From positions 3,411,501 through 3,475,500 of the forward strand of contig NZ_LBIA02000001.1 of assembly GCF_001006325.2 (NCBI RefSeq): a stretch of DNA of 64,000 nt, read 5' to 3'. A program made the translations under genes and the position numbers. The DNA is from Afipia massiliensis (GTDB taxonomy: Bacteria > Pseudomonadota > Alphaproteobacteria > Rhizobiales > Xanthobacteraceae). Positions 45,332 through 53,543 of this stretch are shown here, one piece after another (the stretch's first letter is position 1; each line of letters opens with the position of its first letter). The notes under the pieces were generated by a model, which saw only the letters and a program-made list of their open reading frames with translations, had not been told where the DNA came from and did not search any database.

Positions 45332-46102
45332 ATGATCCGGTATCCGCAAACGATCCTCACCATTTCGATCTTGACGCTTTTGGCCACGACCCCGGCCTAT
45401 CCCATCGTGGGCAGCCGATCCGCGCCAAGCGAAAGCATTGTGCGGGCCGTTGTCACCGTTGCAGCCGCGGGCGGCGGCGTTTGCACCGGCACGATGATCG
45501 CGCCGAACATTATTCTGACAGCTGCACATTGTCTTGCGCCAGGTACGGCCAATCGTGTGATCGATTACTCGGCGAAGCCACCGCGGTTGATCGCGCCGCA
45601 ACAAGTCGCGGTGCATCCGCGCTACAATGCGCAATTCATCGCGGCGCATCGGGCGACGGCAGACGTGGCGCTGCTGCGTCTGTCGGCGCCTTTACCAGGT
45701 AAGTCGGCCGCACTTCTCGGCGTGCCGCGTGTTCCCTTTTCGCCCGCATCGCGTTTTACCGTGGTCGGCATCGGATCAATTGTCGCAGGAAGCGACTCCG
45801 GCGTCGGCACGATCCGCGCCGCGCCGCTCGCCGTTACGGGCCAGCCCGGCACGTTGCAAGTGCGCTTGATGGATCCACAAACCCAGAACAAAAGCGCGGG
45901 CATGGGCGCTTGCACGGGAGACTCGGGCGCTCCCGCGTTCGAAGATCAGGATGGAAACAGCGTCGTTGTTGGCGTGGTGAGCTGGTCGACGGGTGCGAAC
46001 AATTCAGCCGGCTGCGGCGGCCTTACCGGCGTGACCCCGCTCACATTGTATAACGACTGGATCGTGAAGACCGCGCGGAGCTGGGGCGCGGTAATTCCGT
46101 AG
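45332..46102 (+). CDS. Secreted trypsin-like serine protease
   Basis: A 256-residue protein with an N-terminal signal peptide (TILTISILTLLATTPAYP) and chymotrypsin-fold motifs: catalytic His in LTAAHCL, Asp in ADVALLRL and Ser in GDSGAPAF; a Cys pair (VCTGTMI and AHC) typical for trypsin-like folds. Acts in the periplasm or outside the cell; the target is unknown. GTG 45314 is an alternative start. Confidence 0.86.
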   Translation: MIRYPQTILTISILTLLATTPAYPIVGSRSAPSESIVRAVVTVAAAGGGVCTGTMIAPNIILTAAHCLAPGTANRVIDYSAKPPRLIAPQQVAVHPRYNAQFIAAHRATADVALLRLSAPLPGKSAALLGVPRVPFSPASRFTVVGIGSIVAGSDSGVGTIRAAPLAVTGQPGTLQVRLMDPQTQNKSAGMGACTGDSGAPAFEDQDGNSVVVGVVSWSTGANNSAGCGGLTGVTPLTLYNDWIVKTARSWGAVIP

Positions 46103-46182
46103 GAGCAGGTTCCCGCGCCAAAACCTGACAAACGGCGGACGATCCCTTACTCTCCGATTCATGAAACAAACCGGAGACCATC

Positions 46183-46593
46183 ATGATTTCGCGACGCGGT
46201 ATCATAGGACTTCTCGCCACGTCGTTGCTGTTGCCCGCTGCAAACGCGGCAGCGCGCGACACGATGCTGATGGGAACCGTGAATTATCGCGAACGGATGG
46301 CGCTGCCGCCGAATGCGACCGTGCTCGTTCAACTCCTCGATATCTCCCTCGCAGACGCGCCGGCACAGGTGATCGCGGAAGATCGCATCACCGGCGCCAC
46401 CGGTAGCCCGATCCCGTACCGGCTGCGCTTCGATCAGACGCTGATCAGGCCGCGGCGCACTTACACGCTCCAGGCCCGCATCTCCGAAGGCGACCGTCTG
46501 CTGTTCATCAACACCACCCGTCTTACGGTCTTTGCCGGCGGGCGCAACAACACACGCATTCTGGTACAGCGCGTCAGCTCCGAGCATCGCTAG
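46183..46593 (+). CDS. YbaY-family secreted protein
   Basis: A 136-residue protein with a signal peptide containing a possible twin-arginine (MISRRGIIGLLATSLLLPAANA), then a YbaY/type III pilotin-like domain: LMGTVNYRERMALPPNATVLVQLLDISLADAP and PIPYRLRFDQTLIRP-TYTLQARI. Family members are envelope lipoproteins of unclear role. Here there is no lipobox Cys. Follows the protease gene. Confidence 0.8.
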   Translation: MISRRGIIGLLATSLLLPAANAAARDTMLMGTVNYRERMALPPNATVLVQLLDISLADAPAQVIAEDRITGATGSPIPYRLRFDQTLIRPRRTYTLQARISEGDRLLFINTTRLTVFAGGRNNTRILVQRVSSEHR

Positions 46594-46630
46594 GCTCCGT
46601 CGCTTCATTAACCAACCGGGATTGACGACG

Positions 46631-46912
46631 ATGCATCAAGTTCTCGCGCAGATGTTCCGATCGATCACGGTCGCAGCCGTCTGCGCTGCGTTGGCATCGG
46701 CAACGCACGCGCAGCAGATGGACTTAAAAATACCTGGGCAAGGCCCGCAGGCCGCAAAACCGGATCACACCGCCGGACAAAAGCCTCTCGCGCGACAGCG
46801 CCCATCGACATCCTGCGCCGAATTCGGCGCAGGCTTCGTACGCATGCCTGGCTCTGATAGCTGCATCCGCTTCGGCGGAGGCGTCGGCATCGGCGTGGGC
46901 GCCGTGCCTTAG
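46631..46912 (+). CDS. Small secreted protein with porin-like motif
   Basis: A 93-residue protein: signal peptide (SITVAAVCAALASATHAQ), a Pro/Gln-rich middle, and a C-terminal STSCAEFGAGFVRMPGSDSCIRFGG, which mirrors the N-terminal plug motif of alphaproteobacterial porins (C-x-Y-G-x-GFFxIPGTDTCIRIGGY). In porins the motif precedes the barrel; here the protein ends after it, so it looks like a truncated or repurposed porin head. Start ATG 46631. Confidence 0.6.
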   Translation: MHQVLAQMFRSITVAAVCAALASATHAQQMDLKIPGQGPQAAKPDHTAGQKPLARQRPSTSCAEFGAGFVRMPGSDSCIRFGGGVGIGVGAVP

Positions 46913-46979
46913 ACGTGACCACAGGGCCGCGCCAACTGCGCATGAAAGACCTTGCGACTGCGCGTATAGATCCGCAGGC

Positions 46980-47213
46980 TTATTGATGCCGATTGCGATG
47001 GCGCAACGTATTGCGTGAGTATGACGTCGGCGAACGTCGGTAACGCTCGCTGTAAGATTGCTGATAACGTTTCCGAGATTCTTTAAGTGCTCGCTGATAG
47101 CCGGGCGAGTTAATAATGTTCGCTGCTCCACCACGGGCTGATGCCTCATTGAGGCAAAAGAGCGGTAGAGCACCGAGGATCAAAGCGACAGTCAGTTTTA
47201 TGTAAACGTTCAT
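46980..47213 (-). CDS. Small secreted basic protein
   Basis: A 77-residue protein with a signal peptide (IKLTVALILGALPLFCLNEASA) followed by a short Arg/Ser/Tyr-rich tail of about 50 residues (RYRRSP). No domain recognised. A secreted basic microprotein; function not known. Confidence 0.5.
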   Translation of the reverse strand: MNVYIKLTVALILGALPLFCLNEASARGGAANIINSPGYQRALKESRKRYQQSYSERYRRSPTSYSRNTLRHRNRHQ

Positions 47214-47407
47214 GCTTCGTCTTTACGTGCACCGCCTTGCACAGCGTCGATTGGAACTGGCTGCGCCGAATTGCGCTTGAGTTGCTGGGAGTCTCGCGAG
47301 TCTTGTCGCTATTTTGGCGCTAAGTTCTTCGGAGAACCGGAGCGTCAAACGCACTGCTTCAGTTTGAGCATTTATTCGTCCACCGCGGAGTCCGCTGCTG
47401 CGGGGGG

Positions 47408-47845
47408 CTAATTCTCAGGAACGCTAGATTTTGCGGCGTCCACTTTCGATAAGATTTCAACAGCATGTTTTACTGCTATCGAAAATCTTACTTTTGCTTC
47501 TAAGAGCTTGGCGTCTTTGGCTGGATGAAAGACGAGCAGCGGCGCTTGTTCGACCGCTTCTTCGTTAAGCAGGATGGAGAAAGCCGTAGCCTCCCGGAAG
47601 ACCTTTCGCAGCGCGGCTTCAAGACGTGGGAGTTCGTCGCTATCAGCGTCGTGTATTTTCCCTTCGAGATGTGGTTTGATTGCGTCTCCTGCCATCGAGA
47701 GCAAGCCGCAATACGTGTCGTACGCGTTTGTTGCTTGATCAAAATCTAGGATTTTCATCTGAACCGCTCCGGCATGGGACCTTGCACTGCCGTACTCTAA
47801 AAATGGCATCATTGCGGTTTCGCTGAAGAAATCCTCGCTATTCAC
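47408..47845 (-). CDS. Hypothetical helical protein
   Basis: A 145-residue, mostly alpha-helical and acidic protein with no signal peptide or membrane segment. ATG 47758 (MKILDFDQATNAYDTYC), preceded by GGAGCGG, is an alternative start giving 116 residues. Not recognised. Divergent from the next gene. Confidence 0.5.
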   Translation of the reverse strand: MNSEDFFSETAMMPFLEYGSARSHAGAVQMKILDFDQATNAYDTYCGLLSMAGDAIKPHLEGKIHDADSDELPRLEAALRKVFREATAFSILLNEEAVEQAPLLVFHPAKDAKLLEAKVRFSIAVKHAVEILSKVDAAKSSVPEN

Positions 47846-47919
47846 AGCGGCTATTGTCCACGCGAATTAGGCTTTTTATCGATCCCGGAGCGCGTTTGAA
47901 TCTCGCTTGAGTGATTCGA

Positions 47920-48546
47920 ATGTCGAAATGGAGTGCGCCAGTGTCAAACGGACGGGCCCTCACCAAGCCTACGAAGATCCCTAGAGAGATTGCAGCTTTG
48001 TTAGGCGACCCCGTTCTGATGCGCGGTGAGAGACGTGAGGAATTTGACGACTACCTCCTGGCCCTGGCGGTCGCCGTTGGGGCTAAGGATATTGTAGGTT
48101 GGTCCCAATGCGCAGACATTGCTTACCAAACTTGGGAAGGTCGCCGATTTCAGAAAATCCGTAACGGGATTTTGCTTGAAGCCCAAGTTGAGGTGGTCAC
48201 TGATCTGCTGAGGTCCACTTACGATAGTGGGGAAATTCCCGCGACATTTTACTCCGTTGTGAACGCGGAGAGCGAAGCCCGTAAATGGGCAATAGATGTT
48301 GATTTCGGTGCCAAAATCGATGAACGCCTAGCTGCAAGAGGACATGATCGTACCTCGGTTCTCGCCGACGCATACAAGCGCTGCGCTTCACAGCTCATGC
48401 AGATTGACAAAAGTATTTCCGATCTCGAAGCGCGACGCATGATGACGTTCCGCGAGATTGCGCGTCACGATGCAGCGATGGCCAAACGTTTAGAGCAGGC
48501 CTCGTCTGAGATCATCGAAGGCGAATTCACCCAAGCTGCTGAGTGA
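47920..48546 (+). CDS. Hypothetical protein (Rhizobiales-type)
   Basis: A 208-residue cytoplasmic protein with acidic and helical segments (EEFDDYLLALAVAVGAKDIVGW, YKRCASQLMQIDKSISDLEARRM). The shape resembles small phage or plasmid-associated proteins of the Hyphomicrobiales but no domain was identified. GTG 47911 is an alternative start. It is followed closely by a second hypothetical. Confidence 0.6.
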   Translation: MSKWSAPVSNGRALTKPTKIPREIAALLGDPVLMRGERREEFDDYLLALAVAVGAKDIVGWSQCADIAYQTWEGRRFQKIRNGILLEAQVEVVTDLLRSTYDSGEIPATFYSVVNAESEARKWAIDVDFGAKIDERLAARGHDRTSVLADAYKRCASQLMQIDKSISDLEARRMMTFREIARHDAAMAKRLEQASSEIIEGEFTQAAE

Positions 48547-48557
48547 GGAGAAGATCG

Positions 48558-48968
48558 GTGGCTTCCGATCGACAAATTGCCGCGAATCGAAGGAATGCGT
48601 TGAAGAGTACTGGCCCTCGCGGGGCCGGCGGCAAAGCACGGGCTGCGGGCAATTCAAAGAAGCATGGCCTTGCCTCTAATCTAGGCCGCGACGCCATTGC
48701 ATTTGCCGCCGCCGATCGTCTCGCCGACGCTATTTTTCAAGTCCACGGCGGGCTTTCTCGAGCTGCAGCACGCAGGGTGGCTGTGGCAGCGATTGAGCTC
48801 AAGGGCATCCAAAAGGTGCGCGCTGCCGCGATGGAAGCGGTGATGTTCGCGAAAAAAAGTTCGACGTTAAGTGAACGATTTGAAGGACTGCTACTCAACC
48901 TGAAAACAATCGACCGATACGAAGTCAGGGCGATCTCGAAAAAGAAGCGCGCTCTTCGCGGTACATAA
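48558..48968 (+). CDS. Hypothetical basic protein with RQIAANRRNALKSTGPR motif
   Basis: A 136-residue basic protein. The N-terminal SDRQIAANRRNALKSTGPRG, then GKARAAGNSKKHGLAS, is a motif recurrent in uncharacterised proteins of Bradyrhizobium and relatives, often found near mobile regions. GTG 48558 follows GAGGAGAAG; the frame is open from 48543 with overlap to the previous gene. DNA-binding is possible from the Arg/Lys-rich start, but not shown. Confidence 0.6.
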   Translation: MASDRQIAANRRNALKSTGPRGAGGKARAAGNSKKHGLASNLGRDAIAFAAADRLADAIFQVHGGLSRAAARRVAVAAIELKGIQKVRAAAMEAVMFAKKSSTLSERFEGLLLNLKTIDRYEVRAISKKKRALRGT

Positions 48969-49125
48969 TCTAACGAGAATTTGGCAGAACGAACCCAATT
49001 TTACTTAAACAAATCAAAGGAGATTTTCTCGAGAGGCCTAATGTCGCGAATTGGGTGTCGCAAGTGACGACCAATGTGAGGGCGGTATGGCAGATGGCCC
49101 GATAAGGAGCCGCAGCTGATCACTG

Positions 49126-49650
49126 TTACGCGGCGCGAGCCTTCGAGCGCGCGGGCTTAGCCTTGGCGGTCTTAACCGGCTTCGGCGGCACAGACTTCGG
49201 GCGCGCTCCCGGGCCGGGGTGGACGTGAACTTCCTTGGCCAGCAACGGCTCGCCGCATTCGGAGCATGTCATGACCGGATTGAAGTGATGCCCGCACTTC
49301 TGATGTTCGTGAAGCAGCGGGCGACCGCGTTCATCCACCATGTGGATGTCTCCCCAATGAACGATCGCCATCATGATCGGATAGAGGTCGAGCCCCTTCT
49401 GGGTCAGGATATACTCATGCCGCTTGGGCGACTCCTGATAGGCAACCCGGCGGAGGACGCCGAGGCGGACCAGCTTCTTGAGGCGTTCGGCCAGGAGATG
49501 GCGGGTAATACCGAGGGCGGACTGGAAGGCCTCGAAGCGGCGGGTCCGCAGGAAGCATTCCCGCAGGATCAGCAGGCTCCAGCGATCACCAATGACCCCG
49601 ATGGTGCGGGCCATGGAACATGGCTCTTCCTCAAGTTCGTCCCATCTCAT
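49126..49650 (-). CDS. HxlR family transcriptional regulator
   Basis: A 174-residue protein with CSMARTIGVIGDRWSLLILRECFLRTRRFEAFQ, the HxlR winged-helix signature (residues 11-43), then ITRHLLAERLKKLVRLGVLRRV. C-terminal CxxC pair (MTCSECGEPL) may bind zinc, and a basic Pro/Ala/Lys tail follows. It is divergent from the CoA-degradation cluster, with dyads in between, and is the likely local regulator; the inducer is unknown. Confidence 0.88.
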   Translation of the reverse strand: MRWDELEEEPCSMARTIGVIGDRWSLLILRECFLRTRRFEAFQSALGITRHLLAERLKKLVRLGVLRRVAYQESPKRHEYILTQKGLDLYPIMMAIVHWGDIHMVDERGRPLLHEHQKCGHHFNPVMTCSECGEPLLAKEVHVHPGPGARPKSVPPKPVKTAKAKPARSKARAA

Positions 49651-49790
49651 GGTCGTCTCCGGTTCGCAAATCAGTCAGACTGTCAGGTATCTTTATAGCT
49701 GGCTCGGATACCATTCTAAATAGGCACTGAGTTGGACAAAAGTCCTATTCTTGGCTTTTTAGGGCAAAATTGGTGCATCCGGGCGGTTCG

Positions 49791-49806
49791 AATTGACAGT
49801 TCAATT
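49791..49806. promoter_or_regulatory. Operator-like dyad between HxlR gene and degradation cluster
   Basis: AATTGA-CAGT-TCAATT, perfect 6-base arms, in the middle of the 258-base divergent gap. A nearby GGAC-AAAA-GTCC (49734-49745) is a second small dyad. Both are candidate sites for the HxlR regulator. Confidence 0.45.
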
Positions 49807-49908
49807 TTAGAACCCTATGAATGGCCAACGCTCCGGACAAGGTCGGCGGTCTGAAAATGCGCCGGACAAGAGTGTACGCCAGACAGAAAATTACAGAGGA
49901 GAAGCGCG

Positions 49909-50547
49909 GTGGCCAGTCCCTTGAAGGTCGAGTTTCAGTTCGATTTCGGTAGCCCCAACGCCTATCTGGCAGAATATGCGATTCCGGGCATCGAAAAGCG
50001 CACCGGCGTCAAGTTCGACTATGTCCCAGTGCTTCTCGGAGGCATCTACAAGGCGACCAACAACATGTCGCCGTTCGATTCGCTGCGCGGCATCAAGAAC
50101 AAGCCGGAATACAATGCGCTGGAAACCCAGCGTTTCATCCGCCGGCACAACATCACCAAGTTCAAGCAGAATCCGTTTTTCCCGGTCAACACGCTGATGT
50201 TGATGCGGGGCGCAGTCGCAGCCCAATTCGAAAACGTATTCGAGCCATACTTCCGCGCCGCCTATCATCACATGTGGGAAGAGCCGAAGAAAATGGACGA
50301 CGTGGAAACCTTCCGCCAGGCATTTATTTCGTCCGGCATCGATATCGACAAACTGATTGCGCGTGCGCAACAGGATGATGTGAAGAAAAAGCTGATCGAC
50401 GTCACGACCGATGCGGTGAACCGCGGCGCGTTCGGCTCACCGACTTTCTTCGTCGGCACGGAAATGTTCTTCGGCAAGGACCAGCTTCGCGATGTCGAGG
50501 ACTCAATTGTCGAGCAGCTTGGCGCGGCGAAGGCCAAATCTGCCTAA
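49909..50547 (+). CDS. 2-hydroxychromene-2-carboxylate isomerase-like DsbA-family protein
   Basis: A 212-residue thioredoxin-fold protein of the DsbA/GST-kappa group: FDFGSPNAYLAEYAIPG with the Ser used to bind glutathione, and GAFGSPTFFVG. Members isomerise hydroxychromene carboxylates in naphthalene breakdown or related bonds in other pathways. It begins the rightward cluster before the CaiB/BaiF gene. GTG start after GGAGAAG. Substrate unknown. Confidence 0.87.
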   Translation: MASPLKVEFQFDFGSPNAYLAEYAIPGIEKRTGVKFDYVPVLLGGIYKATNNMSPFDSLRGIKNKPEYNALETQRFIRRHNITKFKQNPFFPVNTLMLMRGAVAAQFENVFEPYFRAAYHHMWEEPKKMDDVETFRQAFISSGIDIDKLIARAQQDDVKKKLIDVTTDAVNRGAFGSPTFFVGTEMFFGKDQLRDVEDSIVEQLGAAKAKSA

Positions 50548-50639
50548 GACCACAGGTCTTTCACTGAAAGACTTCTTCTGAATGCAGCGGGCGAGGCCAG
50601 CAGCAGGGCCGTCCGCGACCTCCTACAGGGAAGAAACAG

Positions 50640-51839
50640 ATGTCCGGTCCTTTGAGTGGCGTGCGCGTGCTGGATCTAACCGGCGTGGTATCGGGTCCGT
50701 TTGCGACAATGTTTCTCGCGGACCAGGGCGCGGATGTCTTGAAGATCGAGCCGATCAGTGGCGATATCACCCGCCGCAGCCGCGCAATTATCGACAAGGC
50801 CGGCGAGTTCTCCGCGCTGTTCATCTCGTCGAACCGCGGCAAGCGTTCGCTGTCCATCGATATGAAGAGCGACATCGGGCGCGAGGTGCTGGCGAAACTG
50901 GTGGCGCAGAGCGACGTGCTGGTGCAGAACTTTCGTCCGGGCGCGATGGAGCGGCTCGGGCTTGGCGCTGAGGAATTGCGCAAGAAGCATCCGCGTCTGA
51001 TCTACGTCTCGATTAGCGGCGTTGGCGACAGCGGGCCTTACGTGAAGAAACGGGTCTACGATCCCATCATTCAGGGACTGTCCGGATTTGCGGACATCCA
51101 GTCGCAGCCGGTGACCAACCGTCCGCAGATGATCCGCACGATTGTCGCGGACAAAACCACGGCGGTGTTTACCGCGCAGGCCGTATCGTCGGCGCTCTAC
51201 GCGCGTGAGAAGACCGGGAAGGGCGATCATATCCAGGTGGCAATGCTCGACACCATGATCTCGTATCTGTGGCCGGAAGGCATGATGCAATACACGGTGG
51301 TGGGCGCGGAAGTAGCGGCGGGCGATCCCAACGACCGCCCCGATCTCGTGTTCAAGACGCTGGACGGCTACATGACCTGCGGCACGATTTCGGATTCGGA
51401 GTGGCAGGGCTTCTGCAAGGCTTCGGGCGATCCTGAGCTGGCGAAAGATGAGCGTTTCGCCACTCCCACCAAGCGCAACCAGAACGCGACTGCGCGCATT
51501 AACAAGATGCAGGAGTATATCGGTCAGCGCACCACAGCCGAATGGCTGGAACGGCTCGATGCAGCCGATGTACCGTGCGCGCCGATCCTGCGCCGTGGCG
51601 AGATCATCCAGAACGAGCAGGTGGTTGCACGCGGCCTGATTGAGGAATTCGAGCAGCCGACCGTCGGCCGGGTGCGCCAGCCGAAGCCGGCGGCCCGGTT
51701 CGAGATCAATGAGGCGGTCATTGGCGGTCCGGCGCCGCGCGTCGGCGAACACTCACGCGCGGTGTTGCGCGATCTCGGCTATGCCGATGCGGCGATCGAC
51801 AGCATGGTTGCGGCCAAAGCGGTCAGAATCGCAAGTTAA
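50640..51839 (+). CDS. CaiB/BaiF family CoA-transferase
   Basis: A 399-residue class III CoA transferase: LSGVRVLDLTGVVSGPFATMFLADQGADVLKIEP at the start, NRGKRSLSIDMKS, and the catalytic-region Asp D171 in TIVADKTTAVFTAQ, the formyl-CoA transferase position. It moves CoA between carboxylic acids, activating the substrate or salvaging CoA. Followed by an intrinsic terminator. Works with the ACAD, ligase and thiolase genes nearby. Confidence 0.93.
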   Translation: MSGPLSGVRVLDLTGVVSGPFATMFLADQGADVLKIEPISGDITRRSRAIIDKAGEFSALFISSNRGKRSLSIDMKSDIGREVLAKLVAQSDVLVQNFRPGAMERLGLGAEELRKKHPRLIYVSISGVGDSGPYVKKRVYDPIIQGLSGFADIQSQPVTNRPQMIRTIVADKTTAVFTAQAVSSALYAREKTGKGDHIQVAMLDTMISYLWPEGMMQYTVVGAEVAAGDPNDRPDLVFKTLDGYMTCGTISDSEWQGFCKASGDPELAKDERFATPTKRNQNATARINKMQEYIGQRTTAEWLERLDAADVPCAPILRRGEIIQNEQVVARGLIEEFEQPTVGRVRQPKPAARFEINEAVIGGPAPRVGEHSRAVLRDLGYADAAIDSMVAAKAVRIAS

Positions 51840-51843
51840 CGAA

Positions 51844-51873
51844 AAGAGGCCGACATTTTGTCGGCCTCTTTTG
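51844..51873. terminator. Bidirectional intrinsic terminator
   Basis: A 12-base stem AAGAGGCCGACA/TGTCGGCCTCTT with a 3-base loop and T-tracts on both strands, between the convergent CaiB/BaiF (ends 51839) and GST (ends 51890) genes. Confidence 0.85.
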
Positions 51874-51889
51874 TAATGCTTCCCAAAAA

Positions 51890-52567
51890 TCAGGCAGGTC
51901 GTCTGATCGGTTCGCCTGGGGCAGGCGGGACATTCGCGGCGGTACCACGCACATAGCCCGGACGTTTCTTGATGCGCTCGAGGTATGGATAAGCGTTGTC
52001 GCAGATGCCGACGCCGTAGGCGACTGCCCATTCGAGACATGTCGTCAGCAGAATGTCTGCGCTGGTGAATTGATCGCCCATCAGAAAGGTTCGTCCATCG
52101 TTGAGTGCGACCTCGACGTGACGCAACTGCTCGCGAAAGTATTCTCCGGCCTTGGCGACGACTTCGGGTGCAACGCCGTAAATCGGCCCGAGCGCATTGG
52201 CGCTGTGCCGGCGCATCACATACAGGCTGGTGGAATCAAGTTCAGTGACGATGAAGAAACACCACTCGAGCCACTTGGCGTACTGCTGCTTCTCCTCTGG
52301 GATCAGCGATTTGTCGGGCGTTGAATAGGTCTGTGACAGATACGCGACAATCGCCGCGCTTTCGCCGATGGCGAAATCGCCATCCTGCAGCAGCGGGACC
52401 TTCTGGCGTGGATTGAGCTTGGTGTACTCTGCCGTCTTGGTTTCGCCGGTGCGGGGACCGATGGCGTAGGTTTCATACTTCAGCCCCAATTCCGCCAGTG
52501 CCCAGTGTGGCCTGACGGTCCGGCTGGTTCCGACGCCCCATAGGGTCAGGTTCGGGGCTGCTGCCAT
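51890..52567 (-). CDS. Glutathione S-transferase
   Basis: A 225-residue GST: N-terminal thioredoxin-like domain (LTLWGVGTSRTVRPHWALAELGLKYE, with NPRQKVPLLQDGDFAIGESAAIVAYL as the glutathione-binding region) and the all-helical C-terminal domain. Ser in GTSR is a candidate catalytic residue. The frame is open from 52657, but ATG 52567 begins the domain and lies one base from the SDR stop. It may detoxify or dehalogenate intermediates of the neighbouring pathway. Confidence 0.88.
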   Translation of the reverse strand: MAAAPNLTLWGVGTSRTVRPHWALAELGLKYETYAIGPRTGETKTAEYTKLNPRQKVPLLQDGDFAIGESAAIVAYLSQTYSTPDKSLIPEEKQQYAKWLEWCFFIVTELDSTSLYVMRRHSANALGPIYGVAPEVVAKAGEYFREQLRHVEVALNDGRTFLMGDQFTSADILLTTCLEWAVAYGVGICDNAYPYLERIKKRPGYVRGTAANVPPAPGEPIRRPA

Positions 52568-52568
52568 G

Positions 52569-53321
52569 TCACCAGGTCTCCACGGAGGGGCGCAGATCGA
52601 GTTCGTGAGTCCAGCCGTCGCGCTTCTGCTGATGCGCGAACCAATATGCATCCGCAATGGAATCCGTTTTGGTCAGGCTGTCAGCGGGGATGTCGCTGGC
52701 GTCGATACCCTTCGCGGCTTTCATGCGCTGATGGATCGCCTCGCTATCGACGGCGGCATCGATCAGCAGGTGAACGACGTGAATGTTCTTCGGCCCGAGT
52801 TCTCTGGCCATCGACTGGGCCACGGCGCGCAGCGCAAACTTCGCTGACGCGAAGGCTGCAAAGCCCTTTCCGCCACGCACGCTCGCAGTGGCGCCTGTGA
52901 ACAGAATGGTGCCGCGTTCGCGTTGCATCATGTATTTCGCCGCTTCGCGTCCAACCAAGAATCCGCCGTAGCAGGCGAGTTCCCATGCCTTGAAGAAAAG
53001 CTTCTCGGTGGTTTCAAGCAGCGGCTTGTTGACGTTGGACCCTGCGTTAAACAGGCAGACCTCGATCGGGCCGATTTCCTTCTCGATGCGCGCAAACATG
53101 GCCTGCACATCGGCTTCCTGACGGGCGTCAACGCTGATAGCGTGAACCTCACATCCTTCCGCCTTCATTTCGTCGACGAGGCCCTGGGATTTGACTGCTT
53201 CGCGGCGCGCGACACAGACCTTGTATCCGCCTCTGGCAAATCGCCGCGCGACCGCCGCGCCGATGGCGTCGCCCGCACCAACCAGCAAAACCACGCCACC
53301 TTGAGCCACGCCAACCTCCAT
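52569..53321 (-). CDS. Short-chain dehydrogenase family protein with altered active site
   Basis: A 250-residue SDR with the cofactor motif VLLVGAGDAIGAA (about 11-23) and FNAGSNVN. Where YxxxK is expected it has F157-A-S-A-K161, so the catalytic Tyr is Phe. The catalytic Ser region (FTGATAS) is also unusual. The same change occurs in the paralogue at 55185-55928. Redox activity is therefore doubtful, or uses a different mechanism. It is translated just before the GST gene. Confidence 0.85.
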   Translation of the reverse strand: MEVGVAQGGVVLLVGAGDAIGAAVARRFARGGYKVCVARREAVKSQGLVDEMKAEGCEVHAISVDARQEADVQAMFARIEKEIGPIEVCLFNAGSNVNKPLLETTEKLFFKAWELACYGGFLVGREAAKYMMQRERGTILFTGATASVRGGKGFAAFASAKFALRAVAQSMARELGPKNIHVVHLLIDAAVDSEAIHQRMKAAKGIDASDIPADSLTKTDSIADAYWFAHQQKRDGWTHELDLRPSVETW

Positions 53322-53465
53322 ATACAGTTCTTATTTGGTACTTTCTCTCATAACCGCCTTAAGGTGTGTTGTAAACGGCAATCGCCGCAATTCGGCACTG
53401 AGCACGATGCGAGAACGATCTTCGGAGAGTTTAATTTCTGTGCATTGCACCAATGCGATTGACTA

Positions 53466-53480
53466 GTTCTAAAAAAGAAC
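53466..53480. promoter_or_regulatory. Dyad in the SDR / acyl-CoA ligase divergent region
   Basis: GTTCT-AAAAA-AGAAC, perfect 5-base arms, just upstream of the ligase start. A possible operator; weak on its own. Confidence 0.3.
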
Positions 53481-53543
53481 GTTACTTTGCGCCAGTCGAA
53501 AGGCCGCCCCGTGAAGCGGCCGGACATTGCCGGGGAGGTTGAA

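Noticed and set aside
50676-51752. 358-codon minus-strand open frame
   Set aside because: Antisense shadow of the CaiB/BaiF gene; Arg/His-rich composition and no motif.
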